NCBI RefSeq assembly: GCF_028858725.1
Contig: NC_084773.1
Coordinates: 22,390,850 to 22,454,849 of the forward strand
DNA length: 64,000 bases
Origin: Colius striatus
Taxonomy: Eukaryota; Chordata; Aves; Coliiformes; Coliidae
Direction of reading: 5' to 3'
Shown: piece by piece, positions 13,301 through 28,300 of the stretch
Layout: every line of letters begins with the position of its first letter
Numbering within the stretch: the first letter of the stretch is position 1
Notes under the pieces: model-generated
Databases searched by the model: none
Told to the model about the DNA's origin: nothing
Seen by the model: only the letters and a program-made list of their open reading frames with translations
Position numbers and translations under genes: made by a program

Positions 13301-16300
13301 AAATAATTTACATTTCCCAACAAGAGCTTCCCTTAAACTCAGCCATTAGCAGTTTTAAATTAACCTTTCTGTGTTCTAGGAACATTTCTCCACCTTTGCT
13401 GAGAGACAGTCACTTCCCATTTCTGTAATGTCCTTACCTTGACATTCCAGAAAATGAGAAGTATCTTGTAAGAGCAAATCCTCATCTCTCATAAACACTG
13501 TTCATCATGCTTCAGTTGTCTGTTGTAATTTTTTTTGGTAAATACAGTGGTTCCTCTTGTGAGTGTATTAAAGATACTAAAATTTAAGCCAATTTTGCCA
13601 CTGTGAGAATGTATTTCCTCTAATCCTTCCTGCCATTTACTTCACTAATATTGCTAGTACACATCCCAGATGACTTAAACATAGATTCTCACCTGAAGGT
13701 AACTGAGAGTTTAGTCTTCTAAGGTGGTTATACAGCAAAACCATGATATATTGGAACTGTAAATAACATGGATATGTTGCTCCAGAATTATTTTCAAAAC
13801 ATATATTTTTTGCGATAAATTACTAAGGAACAATCATTTTGTCTGGAGTTTAACAGATCAGTATCACCCCAAGACATTAGTCTCAATTAAAACATTTGCT
13901 AAAACATTAACATACAAGCATTTATTATTTTAAAATATATGATTACTAAATTCCTTACCGGGGCTAAAGAGGACTATAGCTTTAAGGTATGCATATTCAT
14001 ATCCATCAATATCAAGCTTGGCCATGTTGTTACAGAACTCCTGAAGTTTCCAGATATGTTCCATGACTTGCTTTATTCTGTCTCCAGAAAGTTTATCTAC
14101 AAAAAGATATCACTCACTATTTCATGTGAGCTCAAGTACATCTGGTATATTAACCAACATTCACTTATAAAATAAGTGACATTTTAAAATCTTTTGTGTC
14201 ATTTGCTATCTTAAAACCACTTAACATATAAGGATGGCACAAATTACTATGGAAGATTTATAAAGCTGAGGCAGACACAGGGCTAGCAAACAGAACATCA
14301 ACTCTTTTGCATAATTTTGCCAGTACACCAATCTTATTACAGTGACATACTGCTCTGAGCATATGGCACCGATTAGGAAATGGCTTGTGAAAAATGTTAT
14401 ACAAACGTCCCTGTAGAATTAATAAGACTGAACACATGTAAGAATAACACACTGAAAACATACCTTCCTGTATGTTATTCTGGAGATGGTTGACAATAGC
14501 TGCCAGGATAGTAGACAGACTCATCACCTGTGCACACTGTGCCAGGCCTAAGGTAAACAGCTCATTCCAGCAAGCACGCACGAGGCTTGTATTACAGTCC
14601 TGCCTACAAACAACAGAAAAACAAACAACTGTAGGTACTTTTTGTAGCAGGTTGGTATTACTCTATGTGTAATTATGTTAATTGTAGCAATTAATAATGA
14701 AGACTAACGTGCTGCAAACCACTTTACTACAAGGCATATATTAGCATATTACAAGTACTTCTAAAACCAAAAGGAAGTGATAGGCTGACTACAAGAAACC
14801 AATTCAGGTTATCTGTAAAACAGTGCTCACCAGTTCTTTACCAAGATACATTTCTACAAATTAAATGCTTGCTTTTGATTCGGCTTTAGCTTCTGTAACC
14901 ACAGTAACATCTGATATTGTAGTTATCCCCTCCTCTGCCATCTTCTATTTTATTCTTCAAAAAGAAGAATATTGCAGAGTCTTCACACATTTTAAAGAAT
15001 TTATTAAAAATTAAACAGTATCATAATTTAAAAATTAAAAATAGCTGAAAAGTGTTCAGGTCAGTGCTTAAATTCATTATAAAGAAAACTGTTCAACAGA
15101 GTATGTCCATTTACCCAAGAGCCTGAAATGCAGGTATGGACCTAGCCCAGTGCATAGAGAGGAAAAGTAGTCGTGATGCTGACTCACAGATGTAGTGAAC
15201 ATTAAGGTACTCTGGCATTGGACTGGGCATTGTCAGCTGCAAAAAATAAAAGTACAGTACAATATATCCAGTTCAGACATAAATCAATTTTTATTATCAA
15301 TGAAATAACCTGAGAAAACATTCAAACTACTTTCACAGTCTGTCATAAGCAACTATTTGACAGAAATTGTCAAAGGAAGACTTCACTAAATAACTCACTA
15401 CTATTGATAAGAAATGCAAAATGGGAACAGAAGACAAGAAATTATATGGGAAAGAGATCGATGTTTCCTTTTAAAATGTTTTCATATTTGTTTAATAATA
15501 ATTAAATCCATAAATTTCTGTTCCGTGGACCACTGGCTAGCATCACACTGATGGAAAACAGCTTTTAAAACTTTTTAAAAAGAAGCAATATAAAATCTAA
15601 ATATCTAAAATGGGAAAGTCATGCAACAGGAATCTACAGTCACAAAACACCACTAATAGGAATAAGTAGGTTATGATAAAAGTTTGAGTATATTAGGTAT
15701 TATTTATTTCAATAATGATCTTTGTATTTCTTGAAACAGTGCAAGCTGATGACAGCAAGAATGCTTTTTGCACTCTTATCAATGTGTGTTTTTGTAAGCA
15801 GAAACATCTCTCAAAATACAAGGCCTTTTTTCAGTGGTCTAAGCACCTAAGAAGGCACTGTTAGATTTCATTATGTGAAGAAGCCATTCAGATTTAAGTT
15901 TTACGCTGTCTAGAATTATAAGTGAATTAAGCGAGACATCATGCTGTATGGATGCCAGGGAAAATGAAATAAATTTTAAAGCAACGATCTGTCTATGAAA
16001 AGGTCTTATGAAATAATAGCTATACTCTTTAGATACAGCATGCAAGAATAAAAATTGAGAACCTTTGTAACAGCAGATGTCATCCTAGATTATACTGCCA
16101 AAATTAAATTTAAGAATAAAGAAAACATAAACTGATTTTCGGTTATGTGTTAAATGTCTGTTTATTAAGAAGCACATGCCTTAAATGTTACATGTGTATC
16201 TGTAAGTAGAGGTCCTTCCACTTCAATAATTGGTGTTGACTGATCTCTACTGATTACATGAATATTCCCTCCTCCTGCAGGATCCACCCCATCTGCCAAG

Positions 16301-19300
16301 TTATGAGCTGCTGTACCATCTGTGGTATTAAGTGCTTTAGCCAAAGTATCAAATGCCCTGAAAAATAAAAAGAAAATAATAAACAATGAAGGAGTGCTTC
16401 CTTATACCTTAAAACGTACTGGTCAAATGAAACACTATAAAGCATTTCCACTTAGAAGTAACATATACAGGAACTGTTTATGATAAGACACAAAGGTCAG
16501 ACTTTTCATTACAACCTGGCCACCTTGTACTGTTTAGACGTTAATAAGAGGAATAGATCTGCCCATATATCACAGGTAAAAGATCTCTCCTGTAAGGGGG
16601 AAATTTTACTATTGTAAATCCTCCTCTAATAGTTTTATGCTACTATTTGTATTAGAGTAAAGGGGTCTCTTGCACTTATCATTCACTGTCCTATCCTCAC
16701 CTTGGAATGTTTAACAGATTATGTGAGTATTATAGACCAGATGCACCCTGGAAAACACTCTGCAGTTCCTGTAACTTGATGTACAGTTTCTTGGAACCAT
16801 GGAGAATATAGTGTGGTTCTCTTCTAGACAACATTCCTGAATTTCCTTTCCCTTAACATGAGATATGGCGAGACACTCCTGATGTATAGACCGAGCCTTA
16901 GAAACCTTATGGCGGTAACATAAGAGAGAATGGTCCCTGGTGTCCTTTATGCTCAGGATGTAGCTGGGCCGTTGCTGGAACAAGGCACTGTAAGGTCCTT
17001 AATTAAGATAACAGAGCTTGGATTTAAAGACATCTGTGTTCCAATCTCGTACCAGTGGACAGTATTATGGTATAGTGCTGTTTTGCTAGTATTTTTCATC
17101 GAGCTATTTTGGAGGGGGGGGTTTAGATATTTTTCTGCTTTGAAGAGAAAGTACAAGGTTGACATAAGTTTGAGTGTCAAGTACTTTTAAATGTTATCAG
17201 TTCACTCACTTGAGAAGTTTAAATAAAAGACACAAGAGTCTGAAGTTAAGCTCCTCTTGAAAATCTATTTGAGAAACCATGGACAGTTATGAGCCCAAGT
17301 ACTTTTCTTATTTCACTACACTGACAATTTATGTTGTCTGTCAACACACTCTCCCAATAAAAACCCCAACCATAAAAATCTTAAGCTCTGCTGGAAATTT
17401 TAGGATTTCATGTTCCTTCTTCCCATTTCATAGAATCATAGAATGGTAGGGTTGGAAGGGACCTTTAGAGATAAAAACTTCAACATCTTTATAAACACTA
17501 AAAGAAAGTTTTACTCTTAGTTTACATTTTCCCTACATTACTAGCAGGCATTATGGCAGCACAATCTCAAAAAGAAATCTGCAGTAATACAGACCCCTAA
17601 ACAGCAGGGCTAAAGGCATAAGCAGAAGCTTCCATATAACAAGCCTGTCAAATAAAACAGCACCGAAGTGCTGCTGTTCTCAGGAAGTCTCAAGGTCACA
17701 AACTAGTCATTTATTATTTTTCCAAGTGTGAAATGGAGTCTAGCTTCAGAACACAACATTTATAACACAGGACACACTTCTTGACAAAAACAGCCACACC
17801 TGGATTTCAAAACATTATTTTTGTGTTTCAAAGTAGGGGACAGTCTCTACAATGCCAAATTACTTCAATGAATGAGTATAAGTATACACCATACAGAATA
17901 CAAATTGCTAAATGAGATGCAAATATAAACACATACCGTGTAATCTCACTTGCAGATTGTTCTTCTTGTTGAACTTCAGAAGTATCTCCGTTATTTAATG
18001 ACTCATTGAGATTAGCAAGAGATGTTACAACATTTGCTAGTGTTCCTAAAGCACCCTGGCTTGTCTCGGCCTAAAAAGGATAAACTGTCTTAGTAGATAA
18101 AAATTGTAAATGATGTATTATACATAAATTTTCCCCATTTTTAATCTTTGTGTTGCATTTCCCTTATGTACCTTTTCCTTCCTCCTGAACACCTACAGGA
18201 AGAAAAATGGCTCATGATAATCTTTAAATCTTACTGCAACCAGCAATCCTAGCCCCAGCTGGCATACTCTGTGGGGAGCTACCAGTGGCTGAACTTTTGC
18301 CAGAAATAGGCCCGTGAAAAGAAATTGTGTTCTTGGTGACTAGCTCATTGCTTCCAATCATACAGATCTTCACAATTACCACAACCTTACCTTCTCAAGA
18401 GCAGGCATTATTTTGTGTCTATGTACATAGCTAAAATAATCTGAACAAATAAATATATATGTTCAGAATTTAACTGAAAGAATACCTTAGAGTCAGAAGC
18501 TAGGAGGACTGTACCATCATCCCTGATCAAAGGCTGCTGAATATTCACAAGCATTCCTGGATCAAGAAGACCCGCTGACCTGTTCAAAAGCATAAGGCAT
18601 CTGACAGTCAATATTATTTTACATCAATAAGAAGAACGTGTAACAATTTGTGTCAGAATAAAAAGGATTACTAATTTTTAAATCATCAATTTAATGAAGT
18701 TCATAATTTGTTCATCAGGACTTAAATCTTTCTGAAATACTTTCCAAAAAGTGTCTTGAAAGACAGGAAGACTGAAATATGCCTTCCTTTCCCATGCAAA
18801 AGCAATGACAATAAAGAAATAGCCTCTAATTTGCTTTTTAAGATGGTTTATTCTGTTTAAAGGAAAGTTTTGTCTTATGCTCTCAGAAGTCACTTAATGG
18901 CTCTTAAAGTTTGAAGAAAGGTATAACTCTGCATTCCAAGTTAGATGAGGGACAGCACTGAAGAAAAAGTTATGTCAAGAAAATGTATTTTACATTCCAA
19001 AATACACTCATAAACAATGATGTAATCAAGGTCTGCATTTAATCTCTGCTGTCTTAATTCCACTACTTTTTGACCAAACATCCTTTCCCTTTGTTGCATC
19101 TAATTTAGGTAGACAGTGGGAAGTCTTTACAGTCAGCCAAGATAAGTGTATTTGTTACTTACATAACACTCCAATAATATAATACTGCATAATTGAATAC
19201 AAATTCTTGCATGACAGGTTTGGGACATGGGAAATTTATAGTTTAAGGGGTCTGAGACTAACAATTAACGTGATGAACTACCACAGGCAGCAAATTATTA

Positions 19301-22300
19301 TGTATTATGCAAATCTGAATCTCACACAAACAACAGGGTTACACTTTATGACTGTAATATTGTTTATAGAACTGTAAGGGATCTGTAGCACACAGAAATC
19401 TCAAAGAAACAAATGTGTCTGTGAGCAGTCCTTTTGAACAATCTGACTTGCAAAGAAGAACACTGAAAAACAATTTCCCAAGAAATCTGCAACCCGATCT
19501 TCCTGACTGCAGCATTATTTATTGAACAAAGAATATAAATAAAGAAATAAACAAACAAACATTTTTAAAAGCTGAATGTTGAGATCCAATATCTTTAGCT
19601 GGTTATTACCCATTCATACACTAACTGGACCTACAGTTTTAAAAATGTGATATTTAACCCAGAGTTCTCTTTTATTATATTCAGAAAAACACAGATGTTG
19701 CTTCTATTTGTTATGATATGTATTTCCACATCCACTGTCTATGGAGACAGATAAGAATATGGGAATCATCTCAGAGTATCTTCCATGAAGTAAAAGGAAG
19801 CTACTGTTGTTTTGCTGTTGTACAAACCAGTCTGTTGGGACTTAAAACTGTGGTCTCTTTTACTACTGTCTTTAGAAGGGAGACTGTCACATTTGCAGAT
19901 TTGATTTCAAAGAAGTGCTAATCTGAATGCATCACAATATAACATATTTGCCTTGTCTGTGCTTTGACCTGGATGAAAAGGGCCAACTCTGAACTGAAAA
20001 TCACCAGGCTGTTCTAAAGACATAAAAACTTTAATGAGAAGTAAAACAGTCCTGGTTGATCTTGATGATGGAAATGGATGACTTGTGAATTGGAGCTCTT
20101 TTTTGGCCAATTCTTTAGTGCAGAGGGGAGAGAAGTGCGTAGGTGCACCTATGAAGTACTGTGCACAAATAACATTAAAAAAGGTCTTTTAAACTGAGGT
20201 ACTCACCGTGTCCCATCTTTATCTGCCACAAATGTTGGAGTTGCTATTAGAGGGCTTCTTAAGTCTTTTCTGATATAGATTTTTTCCGTGGAAGCTGCAC
20301 AGTTGGTTGGTTTTTCACGTTGCACATCAAAAGGCTTTCTTTCACTTTGAACCGCTATGTAAAGATAGAAACATGTAGATTTGAGAGGAAATAAACTGAA
20401 AAATATAAAGTAAAATTCTCACAGTGGAATTTCAGTTTGTGCCATTATGACAGTGGAAAAACTGAAATTTAATATGAAGACAGAAGAAATATAGGCACCA
20501 ATTTTACCATACCTGTGATTATGTAACTAAGAGAGTCACAGACCGACCATTTATTTAAGTTTTGTTGAACTGGAGTCAAAGCTTGCTATTTCATTGGCAT
20601 TTAATAAGACAGAATATTAAACTAGATGTTTTTTTGAGTTGCTTATTTCTTTGTTTTTTAATAGGAAAAGCTATATCTAAATGTTAGGCACAGTCATACT
20701 CTGAATGATTCAAAATCAGGCAAACCCAAAACAAACTCACAAAAACTCAAGACAGGCAAGTTTTGTCAGAGATGAAGGTTAATTCCTTAGGAGAGAAGTC
20801 TCTGCACAATAGGCAATTCATTCACATCCATTCGTTCTACCCAGTTAGTGAACAGTGTTCCAAAACTAACCTTTTCAGAATTTAAAATATTTCTACTTGA
20901 TAACTGGAAGAAGATGAGCTCAGTCTCCAATGTGCCAAACAAGTGTAGTAATCTTTTAATAAAAATAGCAAGAAATGGTAACTTTGCAATTTTAAAGTGC
21001 ATCTTTGTAATATTAAGATGTTATTCTTAAACAGATTGTAGAAAGTTATCTGGAATCTAAGTCACTAAACTTTACGAACTCCTCTGTAGCTTGACCTAAC
21101 ATTTACTGGACAGATTTTCCACCTGAAAATGAGGATAATGAAATGAATAAAAGATTATAAGGGTATTAACACAGAATCATGGAATCATAGAATGGTAGGG
21201 TTGGAAGGGACCTTTAGAGATCATCTAGTCCAACCCCCAATAACATAAAGATTTTTTCAAAGTGGTGTACTAACATTAATTCTCACAACACTTTGCAAAT
21301 CTAAGGCATAATATCAATGGAGACAGTATTTCTGTGCTAGTTGTGGTACTAATTTGTCATACAGTAGTTATTGCTCTAGAAGATTAACATTATTAACAAG
21401 CAAACAAAACAATTAAACCTCCTCTTATGCCCTTTTGAATCTAACAGTAAAATACACAGATATGTCTCTTTCTATCCTCATAACCAGCAAGAGTTTAGTT
21501 CCTGAATTTATTTTCACTAATATTATTACTGATCGCAAAATTTAGGGGTTTAAAAGTAGGTGTATCTGTTTTGTTGCCTTTGCAGATACATTAATACTAA
21601 TTAAAAACCTGACCTAACACCCAATAAAGTCACTGAGCATACATCCTAATCAGAGTGGGATAAGAAAGGTTTAGCATCTTGTCTTCCTTGAACTCAGTTG
21701 GGGGAATTTGTTCTGCTTAGATTGGAGTGGGAAAAAATAAATACCTTAAATACTCCATAAATTTATCACAAAATCACCAGATAGTATTCTTTACAAAGTG
21801 CTGGACTGAAGAAGCAGAGATGGTATAAACTGAAATAAAATACAATGAAAGAAGTGTTTGGATGCTAGCACTGGAATTGTAAGCAGCACTGCATACAAAC
21901 ATGAAAAGATAGTGTGTAAAATATGAGTTTATACAAAGCCTCACAATATAGGGCTCACAACCAAATTAATATGAAAATTTTAAAAGAAACAAAAAAAAGG
22001 ACATCAACTACTTTCTCTCACTGCTTGAAAAGGCAGCAAAAATAAACCAGAAAGCAATGTTTCTGAACTTGGAACTTCAGACTTTAACTTATTTCCTTCA
22101 TGTTAAAATATTTTGTATTATAAATATACACTATGCTTATAACTTGCATTCTAAGAGGCTTGAACTAGGCTGCTCAAAGACTACATTAGTGTGAGACAAG
22201 CTTCAAAACAAATCACTATTGCACCTCAAACAAAATGGTGATGAAAGAAAGGTACAGTAGATGCTTTGGCTGACGAAAGTTCTGTTTCCTTCAAGCAGCA

Positions 22301-25300
22301 TACACCAAAATGGCAAAAACATACTAAAAAGTAGTAGTCTACATATTTATTATTTGGTAGGTGCAGTAACACATTGGGCACTTAAGACTCACATTCCATT
22401 TTCATTCCCATCTCTAGACATTTCTTAAGCCTACAAAACTGGCAGCGATTCCGATGGTGTTTATTGATGATACAATCCTGGTTGCTACGACAACTGTAGG
22501 TCAGATTCTTCCTCACACTCCTTTTAAAGAAACCTTTGCATCCCTCACAACTGACAGCACCATAGTGACGACCTAGAAAACAATGTATATTGTTATCAGA
22601 TGGAAATCACTTACATTTTAGCATAGGAGTATTTATGTTAAGCAAGTAGAACACTGTAAAAGTCATCTTTTGAATTTATTTTGTATTCATCATTTTGGAC
22701 CACGAAAGTCTTGTTGAAGTCTTATGGGACGTTTCTTTTTTATCTATTGTTGAGGCTTTTTGTTGAGAGAGTGGAGAGAAGAGAGGAAGGCTAAGCCTAT
22801 TTCTGAATAAGTCATGAAGTGGTAGTTCCCATCTGGACAAGTACAGATGCAATTCTACCTGCTGTTAGAGATTACATGATACATTCAAAGAACATACAGG
22901 CTAAGAGTTTAAGTAATTTCAGAATACAAATAATTTTACAGTAAAATTTGAAATGTGATCATAATTTACATTTCTATGCATCAATTTTGATGTTAATTAC
23001 ATAAACACTTACAAATATAAAATAAAATGAGAGACAGAAATGTGTCTTCTCTGAAGCATGAAAGCACAGCATTTCCTTGACTGATGTAGAAATTTTACAT
23101 TGTAGACTCCTTGCTACTGCATGGATCTGAAATGCTGAGGATTCCCTTGATCTGTACTTACCTTTTCCTGTGACAGCAAAGGACCAAAATCTACCTGGAA
23201 GTCTTAAGTTTCTTAGAGAGCACTAAGAAGTGTTTCTGTGGAGCCTGCAGACTTTTCTAGGTGACACGTTTATTGCATGGTTGCCCATAGCTGTGGGGAA
23301 CTTGACTAAATGCTTCAAATAGTCTCTTTCAGTTATGAGGAGCTATTCATTCATTGTTTCGTTTTTCAGCACATGCTGATTTATCATACATTCCAGTTGA
23401 ATTACAAACTAATATTCTTCCAAGCACAGTGAACTATTCTGTATGTATAGGTACAAAGTATAATGTTATATTTTTCTATTTTAGACTCAATTGCTTTTGC
23501 CATCAGCATAGTGAAAATAAGTTAAAATACATGAAACCTCCTCCCGTCATCTCAGTAATTATTTTAGTCAAATTTCTTGAATGTTATTTTCTTACCTGAT
23601 GCTTTATCACCACAGACTACACAATATTCTACTACCTGGGGCCGCTGAACATCAGCTTTTCCCAGCAAACGTTCCACCGAAGCAGAGTCTGTCACTATCT
23701 AAAACAAAATGCCAGCACAAAAGGTGGTAATTAGACAGTATTTCTTCTGATTTGAAAGCAAGGAGATCTGCCTGTGGACAAGACTGGTGTATCAACTTAG
23801 AAGAGATCTCTGAATGTGAGAACAAGTATGATGTGTGGAATGAAATTAAGTAGTGTAAAATGTAAGTTAAGAGTTTTTGCTGTCAATAGTGAGACTGTTG
23901 GAACAGTCACAGCAAAACAAATTCCAAATAAAACTCCTAGCTTTGTTCAGTAAAAATTAGTTTCCTCACTTGTGCAGCCCACAGTAAATTAAAGTTTGCT
24001 CAGGTGAGTTGTATCTCTGTATATCTGAATCTTGAACAGACCATCTGAAATCTTGGCCCTCCTCACAAGCACCATCTCAAGTATTTGCTTATGTCTTTGC
24101 AATTTTAATAAGAACATCAACAAGGGCTGGTGAGTGCAATGGAATTAATGAGGAACACAAAGACATGAGAATTTATGACTGAATAACAAAGGCTATTATT
24201 ACTATGGTCTAATCCATGTCATTAGATCTTTAGAAAACTATTGCAATTTGTCTTGAAGCAATTACAGACTTAAATTATCTAGAAATCAAAAACAGAAACA
24301 AAAATCTCAGTTACTATATTTACCTGAATTCTGCCTGGCACAATGTTGTCCGTAGTGGTAAAGATAAGCTGCTTGGCATTAGATGTCTCAGGTGTTGCCA
24401 ATATTACCTTTCCTGCACCAGTTCCGTCTGGACTGGCTAAAATAAACTGTTGCTTTGGAGACACTGCTGAGTCCACTGCTGTCACTATTTGGATTTTTTG
24501 ACCTGTTTGCTGATCTGTGACAATCTGTAAAACACATTGAAGAATTTTATGAGATACACTAAACTTTATGTTTTAAAATGTTTCAACGTGTCTCAGAACT
24601 ATATGATACTCTGATAGGTGTACTTATTATTTTGCTATTTGTACATTTACTACATTGGTGCAAACTATCTACATAAACACAAATCAATAAAATAAGCCCA
24701 AATATGTCTACAATATATATGTATCTACATACCTACTGCATGGATAGAAAATAGAGTTGTGGAAAGTGTGAGTCTGATATTCTTAATAATGAAGAGATAT
24801 GGGTAGATCTTGCAACTACATTTATCTATTCAAAAGGAGTCAGATATGGTGGATCCCAGACAGAATAAAACCAAAATGTAACGTTAAGGACTGCAGCAGA
24901 TGAGTGGCAGGTGTATTTGCAGTGTATACTCTGCCTGGTAAGACAGCATCACAGAAATTTCATAGACTATCTTGAATAGGACCCATAAGGATCATTGAAT
25001 CCAACTCCCTGCTCCTTGTAGGACTACTTAACACTAAACTCTATGACTAAAAGCATCATCCAGATGCTCCTTGAACGCTGACAGGCTGGTGCTGTGACCA
25101 CTTTCCCAAGGAGCCTCTTCCAAGGACTGACCACCTTCTCTGTGAAGAGCCTTTTCCTAATGTCCAACCTGAACTTCCTCTGAAGCAGTTTCACTCTCTT
25201 TCCTTATGCCCTATCGCTGGTCACCAGAGAATTGAGATCAGCACCTCCTCCTCCTCCACTACTCCCCTTCAGGAAGGTGCAGACTAAAATGAGGTCCTCC

Positions 25301-28300
25301 CTCAGCCTTCTATTCTCCTAGGTGAATAAACCAAGTGACCTCAGCCACTCCTCATAAGTCCTGCCCTAAAGACCCTTCACCATCTTGGTTGCTCTCCTCT
25401 GGACAACACTCTAATAGTCTGATGTCCTTATATTGAGGCGCCTAAAACTGCACATAGTATTCAAAGTGAGGCTGCACCCATGCAGTGTAGAGTGAGACAA
25501 TCACTTCTCCCTTGACCATTTGGACTTTTGGCTGTCAGGACACACTGTTGACTCATATTCTCTTTCCGTGGGGCTGCCTTCCTGCCTCTCATCCTCCTGT
25601 CTAAATGTATAAACAGTGAAGAATCCAGCACTTGCTCCTCTTGAATTTCATTTGGTTTTCAATTGCCCAGCTCTCTAGTCTATCCAGATCTCTCTATAAG
25701 GCTTCTCTAGGGAGTCCACAGCTCCTCCTAATGTAGTACAATCATCAAACTTACTTAATGTACATGCAACTCCTACTTCCAGATCACTTATAAAAAAAAA
25801 TAAATTAAAAATTACTCCAACTAACAAAAAAAGCATAGTGCTACATTCTTGAGATTTGTATTCATTTTGTATAAGCATGACTTTGAAAGATATTTTCATA
25901 TAATTTATATATGTATCTGGCTTAACATCAGAGTTAAAAATACTGAAAAACATCCTGTGAATTTAAACACACTGATATTGCTGATATTAGGTGTCACAAT
26001 AACAGTGTATTTGTTTCCCTAATTTCCCCTAACTTTTTGTCTAGTTGTCATGTACTTTTGATGCAATGCATCTTACAGAAAGAAAGACATATGCTAATAG
26101 TTCAATAATAAGACTATGTCGATAGTTTTACTAAGCTAAATTGCCTTAAAAAGGCATTTGAACTACCCAAAGCAGGAGCTGAGTTGCAGAGCTGATGATT
26201 ACAGAAACTCTTCAGGAAAGATTCATCTCACATTGTATAATGAAAAAACTGCACAAAGGATATAGTACTCAAAGCTCGAGATGAACTCAAAGCTGGAGAT
26301 GAAGTAGCCTACTACTGAATTTTGGACAAGATGCAGCTTTGTAATAATCTAAAGAGCCCTTGAACTTACAGAATAGAATAAGTCATTTGAGTATTGCATA
26401 AATGTTTCAGTGCATAAATGTATGGAGTCTACAAACAGAGCTCCAAAGAAGCTCAAAGGACAATTGTTACCCCTTAGTCCTATTGTTAAACTGTTAAGCT
26501 GTTAAACTTCTCAGAGTTTATCCATGATTTCTTCAGCCTCCATCATTTTCATATAAATCTTAACTACAGGACAATTCACAGTAAAATCTAATCTTGCATG
26601 ATGACTCACACCAGTACAATACTGCTTGTACTTGTTTGAGGAAGCAGAAATAGTCTTTTCTAATCCTAGTATTCTCCATCATGAAGTCGCAGATTTTTTT
26701 CAGAAATACCAGTGATATAAGGAGGTAGATTATTTTGCAGAACTGAACAAAAGTTGTAATGTAAATTCCTACCTTATGAATACTGAATATTCATTATGCT
26801 TCATTTATATAAGTTATAACAACATTTTACCTTGCAATGAAATACTGATACATATTGATATGCCCACTCTACCAGGGAAAATAAAGTTATGTTTGATACA
26901 ACTGTATCAAAACCAGAGACCTTCCCTCAAAGCCGAATCTTGAGAACCAGCATGTGAAACAATAAGGCTGCTGGATACTGCCTTTTGTTGGTAACTTTAA
27001 CACAATAACATCTCAGATAAAATACACAGTTAAACGTTGCTGATAACTGAAGAACATCTCCTTGATGCTATCTATAAAGAAAAAGCATAGATACTTCATG
27101 GATCAGATGCCAAGCTCCTATTTTATAAATAATGAAGACAAAAAAATTAGGCTGGATAAAACGGAATGATCTTTAGGTTCATGAGAAATACTGATGTACA
27201 TCCTTATACATGCTGCAATTGGAATCTTTAAAAGTAATACTAGAGAAAAAAATGCATCACATACAGTAAGCATAGTGATAATGTAAAAATAATTTTAAAA
27301 GGGTTTTCAAGGCTGTTCAGAGGGCCAGTACCCACCCACCCTGATCAAGACACATCTCAAGAAGACTTCATCCTGTGATCGTGGTTACACTGCCAGGACA
27401 ATTGCAAATGCCCTGGATCCTCCTCTCCAGCACCACCTCCAGCACTATACTGGCAGAGAACAAGGTCACAGAAGGGAGTGCCACAATACTCTAGTAACAT
27501 TAATACTTGACAATTCTTGTATCATTTGTCACTGCAAAGGTTCTGATACATTAACAGTAGCAACAACCCACCGTGCAGCATTCCCAAAGGCTAACTTTAT
27601 CCTATATAGGCTAGTCTTCCACTTGCTCCTAAACATCTGCCTTGGAGATGATCTTGGGTGTTCTGCTGACAGTAGCTAGACCTCAGGAGATTTGTACACC
27701 TAGACTAATTTTAACCTCTGCACATATTCCTCACTAACTATATCAGCAGCACAAATATTATATACAGCCAACTTATCACCAAATACATGCTGAGAGAGAA
27801 AGAGAATTTTGGTTTGCACTAAAAATTATCTGTTCTCACAAACTTTAAGGCAGTCTTCCACAGACTTTAGTATGCTTTTGTATAAATCTAAGTGGGGGGA
27901 AAGAGGAGAAAAAAAAAAAAAAGGTTTAACAGTGAGTCACTTAATCAATGGATTTATACCTGAATGCGTTGTGGTGAAGCTACAGAGGAGTCTGTGGAAA
28001 TTATCTGGATACGCTGGGAAGGGCTGGTCATCACTGGAGATTCAGATAGTGAAGTCTGAACAGTCTGCACCTGTAAATAAGGTACAGAATTTAAATTAAA
28101 TGTTACATTAATGAACACTTTAAAACTACATATTTATTACAGGTCAGATGGCCCTTTATCATGGAATCTAAAGTTACTGGAAAGGTTACAGTCATTAAAC
28201 CAACATGGATTTATTTTCAATGAATTATTAGAATATTGGGTTTTTTTTAGGGAGAACAGAATGTAAACGATGGATGACCAAAACCACAAAACAAAACCAC

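Noticed and set aside
15237-16179. Using a GT donor near 16174 for NR2C2 exon 9
   Set aside because: It would add 7 bases and break the frame; AAG|GC joins K to LTMPSP exactly as in the family.
24279-24524. NR2C1 (TR2) instead of NR2C2
   Set aside because: N-terminal sequence and [13 protein letters not shown] are TR4-type, and the neighbours FGD5 and MRPS25 fit the NR2C2 locus.
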